Shown here: positions 53,160-63,336 of the stretch, in pieces
How the letters are laid out: every line of letters begins with the position of its first letter
Numbering within the stretch: position 1 is the first letter of the stretch
Assembly: GCA_020622085.1 (NCBI GenBank)
Contig: JAHRYM010000001.1
Span: 248,001 to 312,000, forward strand
Length of the DNA stretch: 64,000 nucleotides
Source of the DNA: Paracoccaceae bacterium
GTDB taxonomy: Bacteria; Pseudomonadota; Alphaproteobacteria; Rhodobacterales; Rhodobacteraceae
Reading direction: 5' to 3'
Position numbers and translations under genes: made by a program
The notes under the pieces: generated by a model
What the model saw: the letters and a program-made list of their open reading frames with translations, nothing else
Databases searched by the model: none
What the model was told of the DNA's origin: nothing

Positions 53160-56128
53160 CACGTCTTCCCTCCCACGGCGAGCGCTTCGCTGACCAGCGC
53201 CTCCTGTTCGGCCTTGTGCTTGCTGGCAAGGCCGGTTGCCGGCGAGGCGGAGGCAGTGCGTCCGGCATAGGCCGGGCGTGTCTGGCGGGCGCCGATCTGG
53301 GTCAGAACCCATTCGAGGTTCGGCTCGATGAAGTTCCAGGCGCCCTGGTTCTTGGGCTCTTCCTGGCACCAGACGATTTCGGCCTGCAGGAAGCGCCCGA
53401 GTTCCCGGCGCAAAGACTGGGTCGGAACGGGGTAGATCTGTTCGAGCCGCAGCAGGTAGACATCATCCAGCCCGCGCGCATCGCGTTCGGCCAGAAGGTC
53501 ATAATAGACCTTGCCCGAGCAGATGACCACGCGCCGGATATCGGCGTCGTCCTTCAGCTTCAGAGCCGAGCGGCCCTTCTGGGCATCGTCCCAGAGCACC
53601 CGGTGGAAGCCCGAGCCGGTGGTGAAGTCGGCCGCGTCGGAGATGCACATCGGATGGCGCAGCAGCGATTTGGGGGTCATCAGCACCAGCGGCTTGCGGA
53701 AGTTGCGGTAGATCTGTCGACGCAGGATGTGGAAGTAGTTCGCCGGCGTCGAGCAGTTGGCGACGATCCAGTTGTCATGCGCGGAAAGCTGCAGGAAGCG
53801 TTCGAGCCGCGCCGAGGAATGTTCGGGGCCCTGGCCCTCGAACCCGTGGGGCAGCAGCATCACAAGCCCTGACATCCGCAGCCACTTGGATTCGCCCGAG
53901 TTGATGAACTGGTCGAACATGATCTGCGCGCCATTGGCGAAATCGCCGAACTGGGCTTCCCAGGCCACCAGCGCATTCGGTTCCGACAGCGAATAGCCGT
54001 ATTCGAACCCCAGCACCGCATATTCCGAAAGCATCGAGTCGATGACTTCGTAACGGGCCTGGCCGGCGCGGATGTTGTTCAGCGGATAGTAGCGTTCCTC
54101 GGTCGTCTGGTCGACGAAGGCCGAATGGCGCTGGCTGAAGGTGCCGCGGGTGCAGTCCTGGCCGGAAAGGCGCACCGGGAAACCCTCGACCTGGAGCGAG
54201 CCGAAGGCCAGCGCCTCGGCCGTGGCCCAGTCGAAGCCCTCGCCGGTCTCGAACATCCTGGCCTTGGCGTCCAGCAGGCGGGTCACGGTCTTGTGGATGT
54301 CGAAGTCCGGCGGAACACGGGTCAGCGCGGCGCCGACTTCGGCCATGGTTTCCGGCTTGATCGCGGTTTCGCCGGCCTGGTAGTTTTCCATGTCCTTGGT
54401 GCCAAGGTGCTTCCAGCGTCCGTCAAGCCAGTCGGCCCGGTTGGGGCGATAGTCCCTGCCGGCCTCGAAATCGGTGTTGAGACGGGCCTGAAAGGCGGTC
54501 TTCATGTCTTCGATCTCGCCTTCGGGGATCAGGCCGTCGGCAACGAGGCGTTCGGTGTAAAGCTGCAGCGTGGTCTTCTGGCGCTTGATCCGGGTATACA
54601 TCGCCGGATTGGTGAACATCGGCTCGTCGCCTTCGTTGTGACCGAAGCGGCGATAGCAGAAGATGTCGATGACCGCGTCCTTGTGGAACTTCTGGCGGAA
54701 CTCGGTCGCCACCTTGGCGGCGTGGACCACGGCTTCGGGATCGTCACCGTTCACGTGGAAGATCGGCGCCTCGACCATCAGCGCGATATCGGTCGGATAG
54801 GGCGAGGACCGGCTGTAGCTGGGCGCGGTGGTGAAGCCGATCTGGTTGTTGACGACGATGTGGATGGTGCCGCCGGTGCGGTGGCCCTTCAGGCCGGAAA
54901 GCCCGAAGCATTCGGCCACTACGCCCTGACCGGCAAAGGCCGCGTCGCCGTGCAGCAGGATCGGCAGCACCTGATGACGGTCGGTGTCGCCATACTGGTC
55001 CTGCTTGGCGCGCACCTTTCCCAGAACGACGGGGTCGACCGCCTCGAGGTGGCTGGGGTTCGCGGTCAGGGACAGATGGACGGTGTTGCCGTCGAAGGTG
55101 CGGTCGGATGAGGCGCCGAGGTGGTATTTCACGTCGCCCGAACCTTCGACTTCTTCCGGCTTGAAGCTGCCGCCCTGGAATTCGTTGAAGATCGCGCGGT
55201 AGGGCTTGGCCAGCACATTGGCCAGCACCGAAAGGCGGCCACGGTGCGGCATGCCGATGACGATGTCCTTCACGCCCAGGCTGCCGCCACGCTTGATGAT
55301 CTGCTCCATCGCCGGGATCAGGCTTTCGCCGCCATCAAGGCCGAAGCGCTTGGTGCCCATGAACTTGACGTGGCAGAACTTCTCGAAGCCCTCTGCCTCG
55401 ACCAGTTTGTTCAGGATCGCCTTGCGGCCTTCGCGGGTGAAGGTGATTTCCTTGCCGTAGCCTTCGATCCGTTCCTTCAGCCAGCTTGCCTGTTCCGGGT
55501 CCGAGATATGCATGAACTGCAGCGCGAAGGTGCCGCAATAGGTGCGCCGGACGATATCGACGATTTCGCGCACCGAGGCGTGTTGAAGGCCGAGGACGTT
55601 GTCGATGAAGATCGGGCGATCCATGTCGGCATCGGTGAAGCCGTAGGATTTCGGGTCCAGCTCCGGCTGCGGGGTCACTTCCTGCATCCCCAGCGGATCG
55701 AGGTCGGCCGCCAGATGCCCGCGGATGCGATAGGCGCGGATCAGCATGATCGCGCGAACGGAATCGAGCACCGCGCGCTTGATCTGTTCCTCGCTGACCT
55801 GGACTCCGGCCTCGGCCGCCCTGGTGCGGATCTTTTCGCCCGCGCCCTTCGCCTCGGCCGGCAGCAACGGCCATTCGCCCGTCAGCGCGGCGGTCAGGTC
55901 ATCGCTGGGTTGCAAGGGCCAGTCGGGGCGGTCCCAGGATGCGCCCTGCGCCTCGCGCTTGACGTCGATTTCCGTATCGCCGAGCGAACGGAAGAACGCG
56001 GCCCAGCCATCGTCCACGGCCGTCGGGTCGGCCGCATAGCGGGCATACATCTGTTCGACATATTCGGCGTTGCCGCCCTGCAGGAAGCTGGAGGCGCGGA
56101 ACTGGTCGTTGGGGGACTGGTCGGTCAT
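53159..56128 (-). CDS. sucA: 2-oxoglutarate dehydrogenase E1
   Basis: SucA decarboxylates 2-oxoglutarate with thiamine diphosphate and is the entry subunit of the complex. The 989-residue protein starts [28 protein letters not shown], of which [15 protein letters not shown] is the E2-binding head. It has [16 protein letters not shown], the ThDP region [13 protein letters not shown] followed by [22 protein letters not shown] and the C-terminal [12 protein letters not shown]. Length and motifs are standard. Between sucD and sucA (124 bp) a GCCGG/CCGGC hairpin and a near-perfect CCCGTTCC stem could adjust expression. The stop overlaps the sucB start. Confidence 0.97.
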   Translation of the reverse strand: MTDQSPNDQFRASSFLQGGNAEYVEQMYARYAADPTAVDDGWAAFFRSLGDTEIDVKREAQGASWDRPDWPLQPSDDLTAALTGEWPLLPAEAKGAGEKIRTRAAEAGVQVSEEQIKRAVLDSVRAIMLIRAYRIRGHLAADLDPLGMQEVTPQPELDPKSYGFTDADMDRPIFIDNVLGLQHASVREIVDIVRRTYCGTFALQFMHISDPEQASWLKERIEGYGKEITFTREGRKAILNKLVEAEGFEKFCHVKFMGTKRFGLDGGESLIPAMEQIIKRGGSLGVKDIVIGMPHRGRLSVLANVLAKPYRAIFNEFQGGSFKPEEVEGSGDVKYHLGASSDRTFDGNTVHLSLTANPSHLEAVDPVVLGKVRAKQDQYGDTDRHQVLPILLHGDAAFAGQGVVAECFGLSGLKGHRTGGTIHIVVNNQIGFTTAPSYSRSSPYPTDIALMVEAPIFHVNGDDPEAVVHAAKVATEFRQKFHKDAVIDIFCYRRFGHNEGDEPMFTNPAMYTRIKRQKTTLQLYTERLVADGLIPEGEIEDMKTAFQARLNTDFEAGRDYRPNRADWLDGRWKHLGTKDMENYQAGETAIKPETMAEVGAALTRVPPDFDIHKTVTRLLDAKARMFETGEGFDWATAEALAFGSLQVEGFPVRLSGQDCTRGTFSQRHSAFVDQTTEERYYPLNNIRAGQARYEVIDSMLSEYAVLGFEYGYSLSEPNALVAWEAQFGDFANGAQIMFDQFINSGESKWLRMSGLVMLLPHGFEGQGPEHSSARLERFLQLSAHDNWIVANCSTPANYFHILRRQIYRNFRKPLVLMTPKSLLRHPMCISDAADFTTGSGFHRVLWDDAQKGRSALKLKDDADIRRVVICSGKVYYDLLAERDARGLDDVYLLRLEQIYPVPTQSLRRELGRFLQAEIVWCQEEPKNQGAWNFIEPNLEWVLTQIGARQTRPAYAGRTASASPATGLASKHKAEQEALVSEALAVGGKT

Positions 56129-56252
56129 GGGGTCACCTCGGATGGATTGGGACCGAAAAAATCTGTGCCTGATGCTGCATCCCGCAGGGCCAGGGCAGTG
56201 CCGGTTCGCGCCGGCTGCCGCCCGGTTCCCCGCGGAACGGGTTTTTCGCGCC

Positions 56253-57137
56253 TCAGGCGTTGATCGCCTTCATCACGGCTTCGCCCAGCCCGGCGGGGCT
56301 GTCGGCGACGATGATGCCCGCGCTGCGCATGGCCTCGATCTTCGATTCCGCGTCGCCTTTGCCGCCCGAGACGATGGCGCCCGCGTGGCCCATGCGGCGA
56401 CCTTTCGGCGCGGTGCGGCCGGCGATGAAGCCCGCAGTGGGTTTCCAGCGGCCGCGCTTCTTTTCGTCGGCCAGGAACTGCGCGGCTTCTTCTTCGGCCG
56501 AACCGCCGATTTCACCGATCATGATGATCGAGGTGGTTTGGGGGTCGGCAAGGAACATTTCCAGCACGTCGATATGTTCGGTGCCCTTGATCGGGTCACC
56601 GCCGATGCCGACGGCCGAGGACTGGCCAAGGCCAAGGTCCGATGTCTGCTTGACCGCCTCATAGGTCAGCGTGCCCGAACGCGAGACGACGCCGACCGAG
56701 CCCTTCTTGTGGATGTGGCCGGGCATGATGCCGATCTTGCATTCGCCCGGCGTGATGATGCCCGGACAGTTCGGCCCGATCAGCCGCGACTTCGAACCTT
56801 CGAGCGCGCGCTTGACCTTCATCATGTCAAGGACCGGGATGCCTTCGGTGATGCAGACGATCAGCGGCATTTCCGCGTCGATGGCTTCCAGGATCGAATC
56901 CGCCGCGAAGGGGGGCGGCACATAGATGGCACTGGCGTTGGCGCCGGTGATCGCGCGCGCTTCATGCACCGAATTGAAGACCGGGATGCCGAGATGTTCG
57001 GTCCCGCCCTTGCCCGGCGTCACGCCGCCGACCATGCGGGTGCCATAGGCGATGGCCTGTTCGGTGTGGAAGGTGCCCTGGCTGCCGGTGATGCCCTGGC
57101 AGATCACCTTGGTGTCTTTGTTGACGAGGACTGACAT
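56253..57137 (-). CDS. sucD: Succinyl-CoA ligase, alpha subunit
   Basis: The alpha subunit binds CoA and carries the phospho-histidine. The 294-residue protein has the CoA-binding [31 protein letters not shown], and the phosphorylated His in [18 protein letters not shown] (core GHAGAIV). Its start codon is 2 bp past the stop of the sulfotransferase-like gene. Here sucD is separated from sucC by two non-TCA genes, unlike the contiguous sucCD of most bacteria. It is followed by sucA. Confidence 0.96.
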   Translation of the reverse strand: MSVLVNKDTKVICQGITGSQGTFHTEQAIAYGTRMVGGVTPGKGGTEHLGIPVFNSVHEARAITGANASAIYVPPPFAADSILEAIDAEMPLIVCITEGIPVLDMMKVKRALEGSKSRLIGPNCPGIITPGECKIGIMPGHIHKKGSVGVVSRSGTLTYEAVKQTSDLGLGQSSAVGIGGDPIKGTEHIDVLEMFLADPQTTSIIMIGEIGGSAEEEAAQFLADEKKRGRWKPTAGFIAGRTAPKGRRMGHAGAIVSGGKGDAESKIEAMRSAGIIVADSPAGLGEAVMKAINA

Positions 57138-57139
57138 TG

Positions 57140-58033
57140 TTATCCTTCCTTGAGGGAGTATTTCTGATCATCTGAACGCCAGAGGTCGAAGGCCTGGCTG
57201 TCGTTGAAGAGTGTCGTTCCGATCCAGTGCATTGTCGGCGCATTTGCCACATGAATGGATCGGAGCAGGTCAAGATCAGCGCCAGCACTGGCGCGATCCG
57301 CCGACCGGGGTTGACTTGCATTCACATGTGGTGCGGTCGACAGGTCGGCAGTTGCCGGAATCCGGCATGCCTGCATGAAATCTGCCAAGAGACCGCCGGT
57401 CTTTCGCCACGCCTCGTCGAACAGCCGCAGGTCCAGCCGGCTGCGGCCAATCGTTGTTTCCCACGCGGGGAGCGTGCGGCTGAAGCTGGTGAGCAGGTCG
57501 GGCATGTCGGCAGCGATGAAATCCTGCAGCGCCGCCTCTTCGCGGCCCGGCGCGTCGCGGTGCTGGGACCAGGCGCTCAGCGTCCAGGCGATGGGTGAAC
57601 GGATGTAGGCCAGGTATCGAACGTTGTCGAAGCGTTTCGTCAGCCAGGTGTCAAATCCCGAGATCAGCGCGGTCGAGCCAAGATAGGGGCCAAGCCATTC
57701 GTTCGAAATGATCACCGTCTTGTCGCGCTGATGCGAGAGCCAGTGATCGTAGTCTGACGTGAAGGCATCCAGGTAGGAAGACCGGGCGACCTTGTCCCAG
57801 GGGTCGAAACCCGCGATTTCTGCGAACTCTCTGCGGGGAATGCGGTCTGCGTCGGCAAGATGATACGCCAGTTCGAAGAACTGCGGATTTGAACAGATCA
57901 CGTCGCTCCGCGGATCGGTGCGCCGGTAGGCAAATCCCGACCGCGCGAGCGCGTCGATGTTCTTGGCCAGCCAAGCTTGCAGCGCTGTTGAGCCGCATTT
58001 GTTGAAGCCGATGTGAACGATCGCATCTGTCAT
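57140..58033 (-). CDS. Sulfotransferase-like protein within the suc operon
   Basis: The 297-residue protein opens [19 protein letters not shown], which resembles the PAPS-binding loop HIGxxKTGSTSLQ of sulfotransferases. It later has [21 protein letters not shown], matching the RxP-x-S PAPS-3'-phosphate motif. No membrane anchor is seen, so it may act on a soluble or lipid-linked acceptor in the cytoplasm. It overlaps the upstream lipoprotein gene by 4 bp (ATGA) and ends 2 bp before sucD. It is thus cotranscribed with TCA genes. Its composition is less GC-rich than sucC and sucD, which suggests acquisition. The substrate is unknown. Confidence 0.72.
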   Translation of the reverse strand: MTDAIVHIGFNKCGSTALQAWLAKNIDALARSGFAYRRTDPRSDVICSNPQFFELAYHLADADRIPRREFAEIAGFDPWDKVARSSYLDAFTSDYDHWLSHQRDKTVIISNEWLGPYLGSTALISGFDTWLTKRFDNVRYLAYIRSPIAWTLSAWSQHRDAPGREEAALQDFIAADMPDLLTSFSRTLPAWETTIGRSRLDLRLFDEAWRKTGGLLADFMQACRIPATADLSTAPHVNASQPRSADRASAGADLDLLRSIHVANAPTMHWIGTTLFNDSQAFDLWRSDDQKYSLKEG

Positions 58034-58632
58034 ATTGCTGGCAGCCTGTGGTCTGCGGCCTGCCGGGAAGCGGGGGAGCCGTGCCAGATGCCGAACATCA
58101 GACGCGAAGTTGCATAGGGAGAGCCGGAGCGCATCAGGAAGACAATCCCGCTGTCCAGCTGCCAGACCCGTTCGAGATCGCGTCGGCCTTGCAGGGCCTC
58201 CAGCGGCCGGGCTTCCGGAAAGCGGCGGCGCACGAGATCAGCCAGCCGTTCGGATTGCCCGGTCCGTGAAAGGGATTCGACCATACAGGCGGCACCCCGC
58301 GCCGAGACCTTGACGGCCGGGCGACGGTCATCCGAGACAAAGGTTACATAATCGCCGCGTGTGGGCCGCGGAACGAAGCCGGCCTTCCGCAACCCGCTTT
58401 CCGCGGCGTCGAACTGCCGGGGGCCGTCGATGCAGAACCGCTCGAATGTGTCGGCCAGTTGTGCGGGCGAGGCCTTCGGAATCTCGTTTGAGGGATCGAT
58501 GTTCCCAAGCTCATAGGCATCGGGACCATAGGTAGGTCCGGCCTGACAGGCCGCGACCAGCACGAGGATGGCGGCAAGGACCGAGGCAGCCCCTCCGATC
58601 CTCGTTGCCAGTTCCATGGCCTGCCGTTCCAT
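58030..58632 (-). CDS. Predicted lipoprotein within the suc operon
   Basis: The 200-residue protein has a signal (GGAASVLAAILVLVAAC) ending in a lipobox-like VAAC near residue 29. The rest is a compact alpha/beta region (LADTFERFCIDGPRQFDAAESGL, DYVTFVSDDRRPAVKVSARG, ACMVESLSRTGQ) with no family I know. Such NMB/DUF-like periplasmic lipoproteins with an F-x-x-x-C motif occur in Rhodobacterales. Its ATG (58632) is 5 bp past the sucC stop; AAGGG within the end of sucC can serve as ribosome binding site. An ATG at 58617 is an alternative. It overlaps the sulfotransferase-like gene by 4 bp. Confidence 0.65.
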   Translation of the reverse strand: MERQAMELATRIGGAASVLAAILVLVAACQAGPTYGPDAYELGNIDPSNEIPKASPAQLADTFERFCIDGPRQFDAAESGLRKAGFVPRPTRGDYVTFVSDDRRPAVKVSARGAACMVESLSRTGQSERLADLVRRRFPEARPLEALQGRRDLERVWQLDSGIVFLMRSGSPYATSRLMFGIWHGSPASRQAADHRLPAI

Positions 58633-58637
58633 TCTGA

Positions 58638-59831
58638 TCAGCCCTTCACCGCCTTGACGATCTTCTGCGCCGCGTCGCTGAGGTTGTCGCCCGCGATCAC
58701 GTTGAGGCCGGAGTTCGCAATGATCTCCTTGCCCTTTTCGACGTTGGTGCCTTCGAGGCGCACGACCAGCGGAACCTGCAGGCCGACTTCCTTCACCGCA
58801 GCGATGATGCCCTCGGCGATGATGTCGCAGCGCATGATGCCGCCGAAGATATTGACGAGGATGCCTTTCACGTTCGGGTCCGAGGTGATGATCTTGAAGG
58901 CTTCGGTGACCTTTTCCTTGGTCGCGCCGCCGCCGACGTCAAGGAAGTTGGCCGGTTCGGCGCCGTACAGCTTGATGATGTCCATCGTCGCCATGGCCAG
59001 TCCCGCGCCGTTGACCATGCAGCCGATTTCACCGTCCAGCGCGATGTAGTTCAGGTCGAACTTCGACGCGGCCAGTTCCTTCGGGTCTTCCTCGGTCTCA
59101 TCGCGGAGCGCGAGGATGTCGGGGTGGCGGTAGATCGCGTTGTTGTCGAAGGACACTTTCGCGTCCAGCACCTTGAGGGTGCCTTCGGGCGTGACGACCA
59201 GCGGATTGATCTCCAGCATCTCCATGTCCTTCTCGAGGAAGGCCCGGTAGAGCGTCTTGACCAGTTGCACGCACTGCTTGACCGCCTGGCCTTCCAGTTT
59301 CAGCGCATAGGCGATGCGGCGGCCGTGGAAATCGGAAAGGCCGGTGGCCGGATCGACCGAGAAAGTCAGGATCTTTTCGGGGGTCTTCGCTGCAACCTCC
59401 TCGATGTCCATGCCGCCTTCGGTCGAGACCACGAAGGAGATGCGCGAGGTCTGGCGATCGACCAGCAACGCGAGATAGAGTTCGCGCGCGATGTCGCTGC
59501 CCGCTTCGATGTAGATGCGGTTGACCTGCTTGCCGATCGGGCCGGTCTGGTGCGTGACAAGGGTGCGGCCGAGCATCTGCTTGGCCAGTTCGGCCGCTTC
59601 GCTCACCGATCGGGCCAGGCGGACACCGCCCTTTTCACCGGCTTCGGGTTCGACGAACTTGCCTTTGCCGCGACCACCGGCGTGGATCTGCGCCTTCACC
59701 ACCCACAGCGGACCATCAAGCTCGCCCGCAGCGGTTTTGGCTTCTTCGGCGCGCAGGACGGGGCGGCCATCGGAAACCGGCGCGCCGTAGCTGCGCAGCA
59801 GGGCCTTGGCCTGGTATTCGTGGATGTTCAT
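58638..59831 (-). CDS. sucC: Succinyl-CoA ligase, beta subunit
   Basis: The beta subunit carries the ATP-grasp nucleotide site. The 397-residue protein opens [22 protein letters not shown] (core [10 protein letters not shown]). It has [19 protein letters not shown], the Mg-binding [12 protein letters not shown] and the C-terminal [20 protein letters not shown] region that contacts the alpha subunit. It is first in the operon after a 196-bp promoter region containing the double palindrome at 59937–59971. Two unrelated genes follow before sucD. Confidence 0.97.
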   Translation of the reverse strand: MNIHEYQAKALLRSYGAPVSDGRPVLRAEEAKTAAGELDGPLWVVKAQIHAGGRGKGKFVEPEAGEKGGVRLARSVSEAAELAKQMLGRTLVTHQTGPIGKQVNRIYIEAGSDIARELYLALLVDRQTSRISFVVSTEGGMDIEEVAAKTPEKILTFSVDPATGLSDFHGRRIAYALKLEGQAVKQCVQLVKTLYRAFLEKDMEMLEINPLVVTPEGTLKVLDAKVSFDNNAIYRHPDILALRDETEEDPKELAASKFDLNYIALDGEIGCMVNGAGLAMATMDIIKLYGAEPANFLDVGGGATKEKVTEAFKIITSDPNVKGILVNIFGGIMRCDIIAEGIIAAVKEVGLQVPLVVRLEGTNVEKGKEIIANSGLNVIAGDNLSDAAQKIVKAVKG

Positions 59832-59936
59832 GGGAAATCCTCATCCGATGCATTTCGTTGCCCTGATGCCATAGCTGGCGCTGGTGACAAAATGCTAAAT
59901 GGGTCTTTGCACTGTTCCTTGCGGAAAAATCCAACC

Positions 59937-59971
59937 TTTGTGATCACACGTTTTGACAGTGTGATCACAAA
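59937..59971 (-). promoter_or_regulatory. Double palindrome upstream of sucC (probable operator)
   Basis: Two 13-bp arms, TTTGTGATCACAC and GTGTGATCACAAA, form a perfect inverted repeat with a 9-bp spacer. Each arm contains the palindrome TGTGATCACA, so two identical 10-bp dyads lie 21 bp apart centre to centre, two helical turns. The whole lies 106–140 bp upstream of the sucC ATG. On the sucC strand, TATATT sits just upstream of it. The form suggests a dimeric repressor or activator bound cooperatively at two sites; its identity is not evident. Confidence 0.7.
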
Positions 59972-60027
59972 TATAATCGTAGCACAGAAGGACTCGGTTT
60001 CCGGCGCTGCGGCGCAGAGACTTTGGG

Positions 60028-61278
60028 TCAGTTGAACCAGATGGCGAACAGCACGCCGTTACCGCTGACAAGCTCTTCGAAGGCTCTCATGTTGCTGGAT
60101 GTGGCAAGGGGGCCAGACTTCAGCCAAGGGGTGATCCCCATGCCATGCAACCATTCGACCAAGTCCACGGGGGCCGGGTCGTGCAGCCAGGCGGCCAGAT
60201 CGAAGCCGATGTTCGCGTCATTCGCCGAAGAGCCGGTCACAAGATCGAAGTAGGGCGCCAGCAGTTCGCCCTTGAGCAGCTTTTCCCCGTCGTCCAGCAC
60301 TGCAAGCCAGGCCAGATCGGTTCCTTCGGGGAAGGCCGGCCCCAAGGCCGAAGTCTGGTGTTTGTTCGGGATCCATTCCCCGTCGTTGTCGGCTTCTGCT
60401 GCCACTTCGGTCCAGAAACGGCGATTCTCGGCCACCATCGCCAGAAAGTGGTCGCGCGCCGCGCGGGTGTGTTCGGGCAACGGCTGCTGGCGCAAGGACA
60501 GAAGCGATATGGCGATCAGGTCGATTTCATTGGGGTAGGAGACGGTTCCGGGCATCACGCCGTCCAAAGGCCCGGCAATGCCCTTTTCCAGCATCGCCAT
60601 CCGCCCCTTCATTACCCTCTCGATCACCGGGGTCGGCTGGAAGGCACGCACCATGTCGGCGGTGCCGGACAGAAGATGCGTATAGGCCGTCAGCCATGCG
60701 ACGTCGGCCGTGTCGAACCTGATGTCGGTGAACTTCGGCAATTCCGGGGTAGCGAACTCGCCTGTGTCAGGGTTCCAGCGCGGTTGCGCGAGGAAGCTTG
60801 CGCCGACGGTCACGATCGCCTCGCCCTCGTCGCGGGCGCCCGAGCCGTTGATGTCGAACCAGAGGTCATCGGGGTGCAGGGGCAGCGCGACATCGCCGCC
60901 CACCGGAATGCCGGCGAGGGCCTCCCTGGCATCGTCCATCCGGGTGTCGAGGGTCTTGAAGACCGTCTCGATCAGGGCGGGATCAAAGGGCGCGGGGTGC
61001 GGGTTGGGTGTCACCGGCAGGCGGAAGACCGGAAGAAAGCCTTCCTCTGACTGGCCCATCCGCCAGCGCGCCTGCAACCCCTGTTCGACCCCGCCCAGGA
61101 ACCGGGTCATGCCCAGCGCAAACAGGTCGTCGGCGGAAGGGTCGGGCAGGGCGGCAAGCGCGGCTTCGGTCCGCGCGAGGCCGTCCTTGCCGATCATCGC
61201 GGACCAGTCCTGGGTTGGCGCGGCGGCAAGCGGCGTGGACAGCAGGGCAAGGAACGTGGCTGGAAGCAGTCTATACAT
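60028..61278 (-). CDS. Secreted protein of unknown function between mdh and sucC
   Basis: The 416-residue protein has a signal peptide (RLLPATFLALLSTPLAAA) and no membrane segment after it, so it is probably periplasmic. It is largely helical. One stretch, WFDINGSGARDEGE near residue 142, has the D-x-N-G-x-G-x-x-D-x-x-E pattern of calcium-binding loops. No enzyme family was recognised; it recurs, to my knowledge, beside mdh in Rhodobacterales, which hints at an old link. GGAG lies 7 bases before the ATG at 61278. It is separated from mdh by a strong bidirectional terminator and from sucC by the operator region. Confidence 0.75.
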   Translation of the reverse strand: MYRLLPATFLALLSTPLAAAPTQDWSAMIGKDGLARTEAALAALPDPSADDLFALGMTRFLGGVEQGLQARWRMGQSEEGFLPVFRLPVTPNPHPAPFDPALIETVFKTLDTRMDDAREALAGIPVGGDVALPLHPDDLWFDINGSGARDEGEAIVTVGASFLAQPRWNPDTGEFATPELPKFTDIRFDTADVAWLTAYTHLLSGTADMVRAFQPTPVIERVMKGRMAMLEKGIAGPLDGVMPGTVSYPNEIDLIAISLLSLRQQPLPEHTRAARDHFLAMVAENRRFWTEVAAEADNDGEWIPNKHQTSALGPAFPEGTDLAWLAVLDDGEKLLKGELLAPYFDLVTGSSANDANIGFDLAAWLHDPAPVDLVEWLHGMGITPWLKSGPLATSSNMRAFEELVSGNGVLFAIWFN

Positions 61279-61314
61279 CAAATTCTCCGTCGCAAATTTC
61301 TGAAAGATTAATGC

Positions 61315-61342
61315 AAAAGGGGCTGCCGCAGCAGCCCCTTTT
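61315..61342. terminator. Terminator after mdh
   Basis: A perfect 12-bp stem, AAAAGGGGCTGC / GCAGCCCCTTTT, with a 4-nt loop (CGCA on the plus strand) lies 30 bp beyond the mdh stop. It carries A- and T-runs on both sides, so it can act in either direction. Confidence 0.85.
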
Positions 61343-61371
61343 CCGAAATCCTGTGCGGAAGTGTCGCGGTT

Positions 61372-62373
<1,002 letters not shown>

Positions 62374-62500
62374 CTAATGCCACGGCCGGATTTACGCAAG
62401 CCTGCCGCGCTGCGGCAATTTGCATGGAATGCGAAGTTTGGCTTGTGCTGCCTGCCCGGGCAGCTAGGACGGCGGGCGGCTCGGCTGGCGAGGACGCGTT

Positions 62501-63241
62501 TTGGAAGATGTGATTTTCTGGGCAGCCGCCGTGATCGCGGCGATTCTGGTGGGCCTGTCCAAGGGTGGCCTGCCGGTCGTGGGGATGCTGTCGGTTCCCG
62601 TGTTTTCACTTGTGGTTTCACCGGTGGCGGCGGCGGGGATCCTGCTTCCGATCTATGTGCTTTCCGACATGTTCGGGCTTTACGCCTACCGCCATTCCTA
62701 TGACCGGCGGGTGCTGGCGATCCTGATTCCGGCGGCGGCCTTTGGCATCGCGGTGGGCTGGGCGACGGCAAGCCGGGTGCCGGACTGGGTGGTGGGCGGA
62801 CTGGTGGGCCTGATCGGTGCGGCCTTTGCCATCAACCTTCTGTTGCGCCGCGCACCTGCCGTGGTCACGAAGAACCCCGAGGTTGCGCCGGGCGTGTTCT
62901 GGGGAATCCTGACCGGGTTCACCAGCTTCGTCAGCCACGCCGGGGCGCCGCCCTATCAGGTCTATGTCCTGCCGCTGGGGCTGGACAAGCTGACCTTCGC
63001 GGGCACATCGACCATCACCTTTGCAGCCGTCAATGCGATGAAGCTGGTCCCCTATTACGCGCTGGGGCAGTTGTCGGCCCGGAACCTGCACGTTGCTGCC
63101 ATTCTGGCGCTGCCTGCGGTTGCGGCCGTCTGGCTTGGGGTGTGGCTGGTGCGGATCATCCCGCAGAAGGCGTTCTTCACTGCCGTTACCTGGGCCTTGC
63201 TTGCCATCTCGATCGAGCTTGTCCGCAAGGCGATCATGTGA
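62501..63241 (+). CDS. TauE/SafE-family permease
   Basis: The 246-residue inner-membrane protein has about eight hydrophobic segments. It opens VIFWAAAVIAAILVGLSKGG (the family's conserved GxxKGG). The second half repeats the theme (FWGILTGFTSFVSHAGAPP). The family moves sulfonates, sulfite, sulfoacetate or other anions; the substrate here is unknown. The start is probably TTG at 62501, since no ATG precedes the first segment, and GTG at 62510 is an alternative. It is divergent from mdh and followed after 95 bp by the mcl2-like gene, possibly with its own promoter. Confidence 0.86.
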   Translation: MEDVIFWAAAVIAAILVGLSKGGLPVVGMLSVPVFSLVVSPVAAAGILLPIYVLSDMFGLYAYRHSYDRRVLAILIPAAAFGIAVGWATASRVPDWVVGGLVGLIGAAFAINLLLRRAPAVVTKNPEVAPGVFWGILTGFTSFVSHAGAPPYQVYVLPLGLDKLTFAGTSTITFAAVNAMKLVPYYALGQLSARNLHVAAILALPAVAAVWLGVWLVRIIPQKAFFTAVTWALLAISIELVRKAIM

Positions 63242-63336
63242 AAAATACCGCTGTTTTCTGCATCGCGGCAATTCTCCACTTGAAGAATGTGCCGATTTCG
63301 TAGTCCCTGACGCAATAAAGTTGCGAGGAGAGAATC

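Noticed and set aside
62440-62475. CTGCCCGGGCAG palindrome in the mdh–TauE gap
   Set aside because: It is short and GC-only; such palindromes arise often by chance in this genome, and nothing ties it to a regulator.
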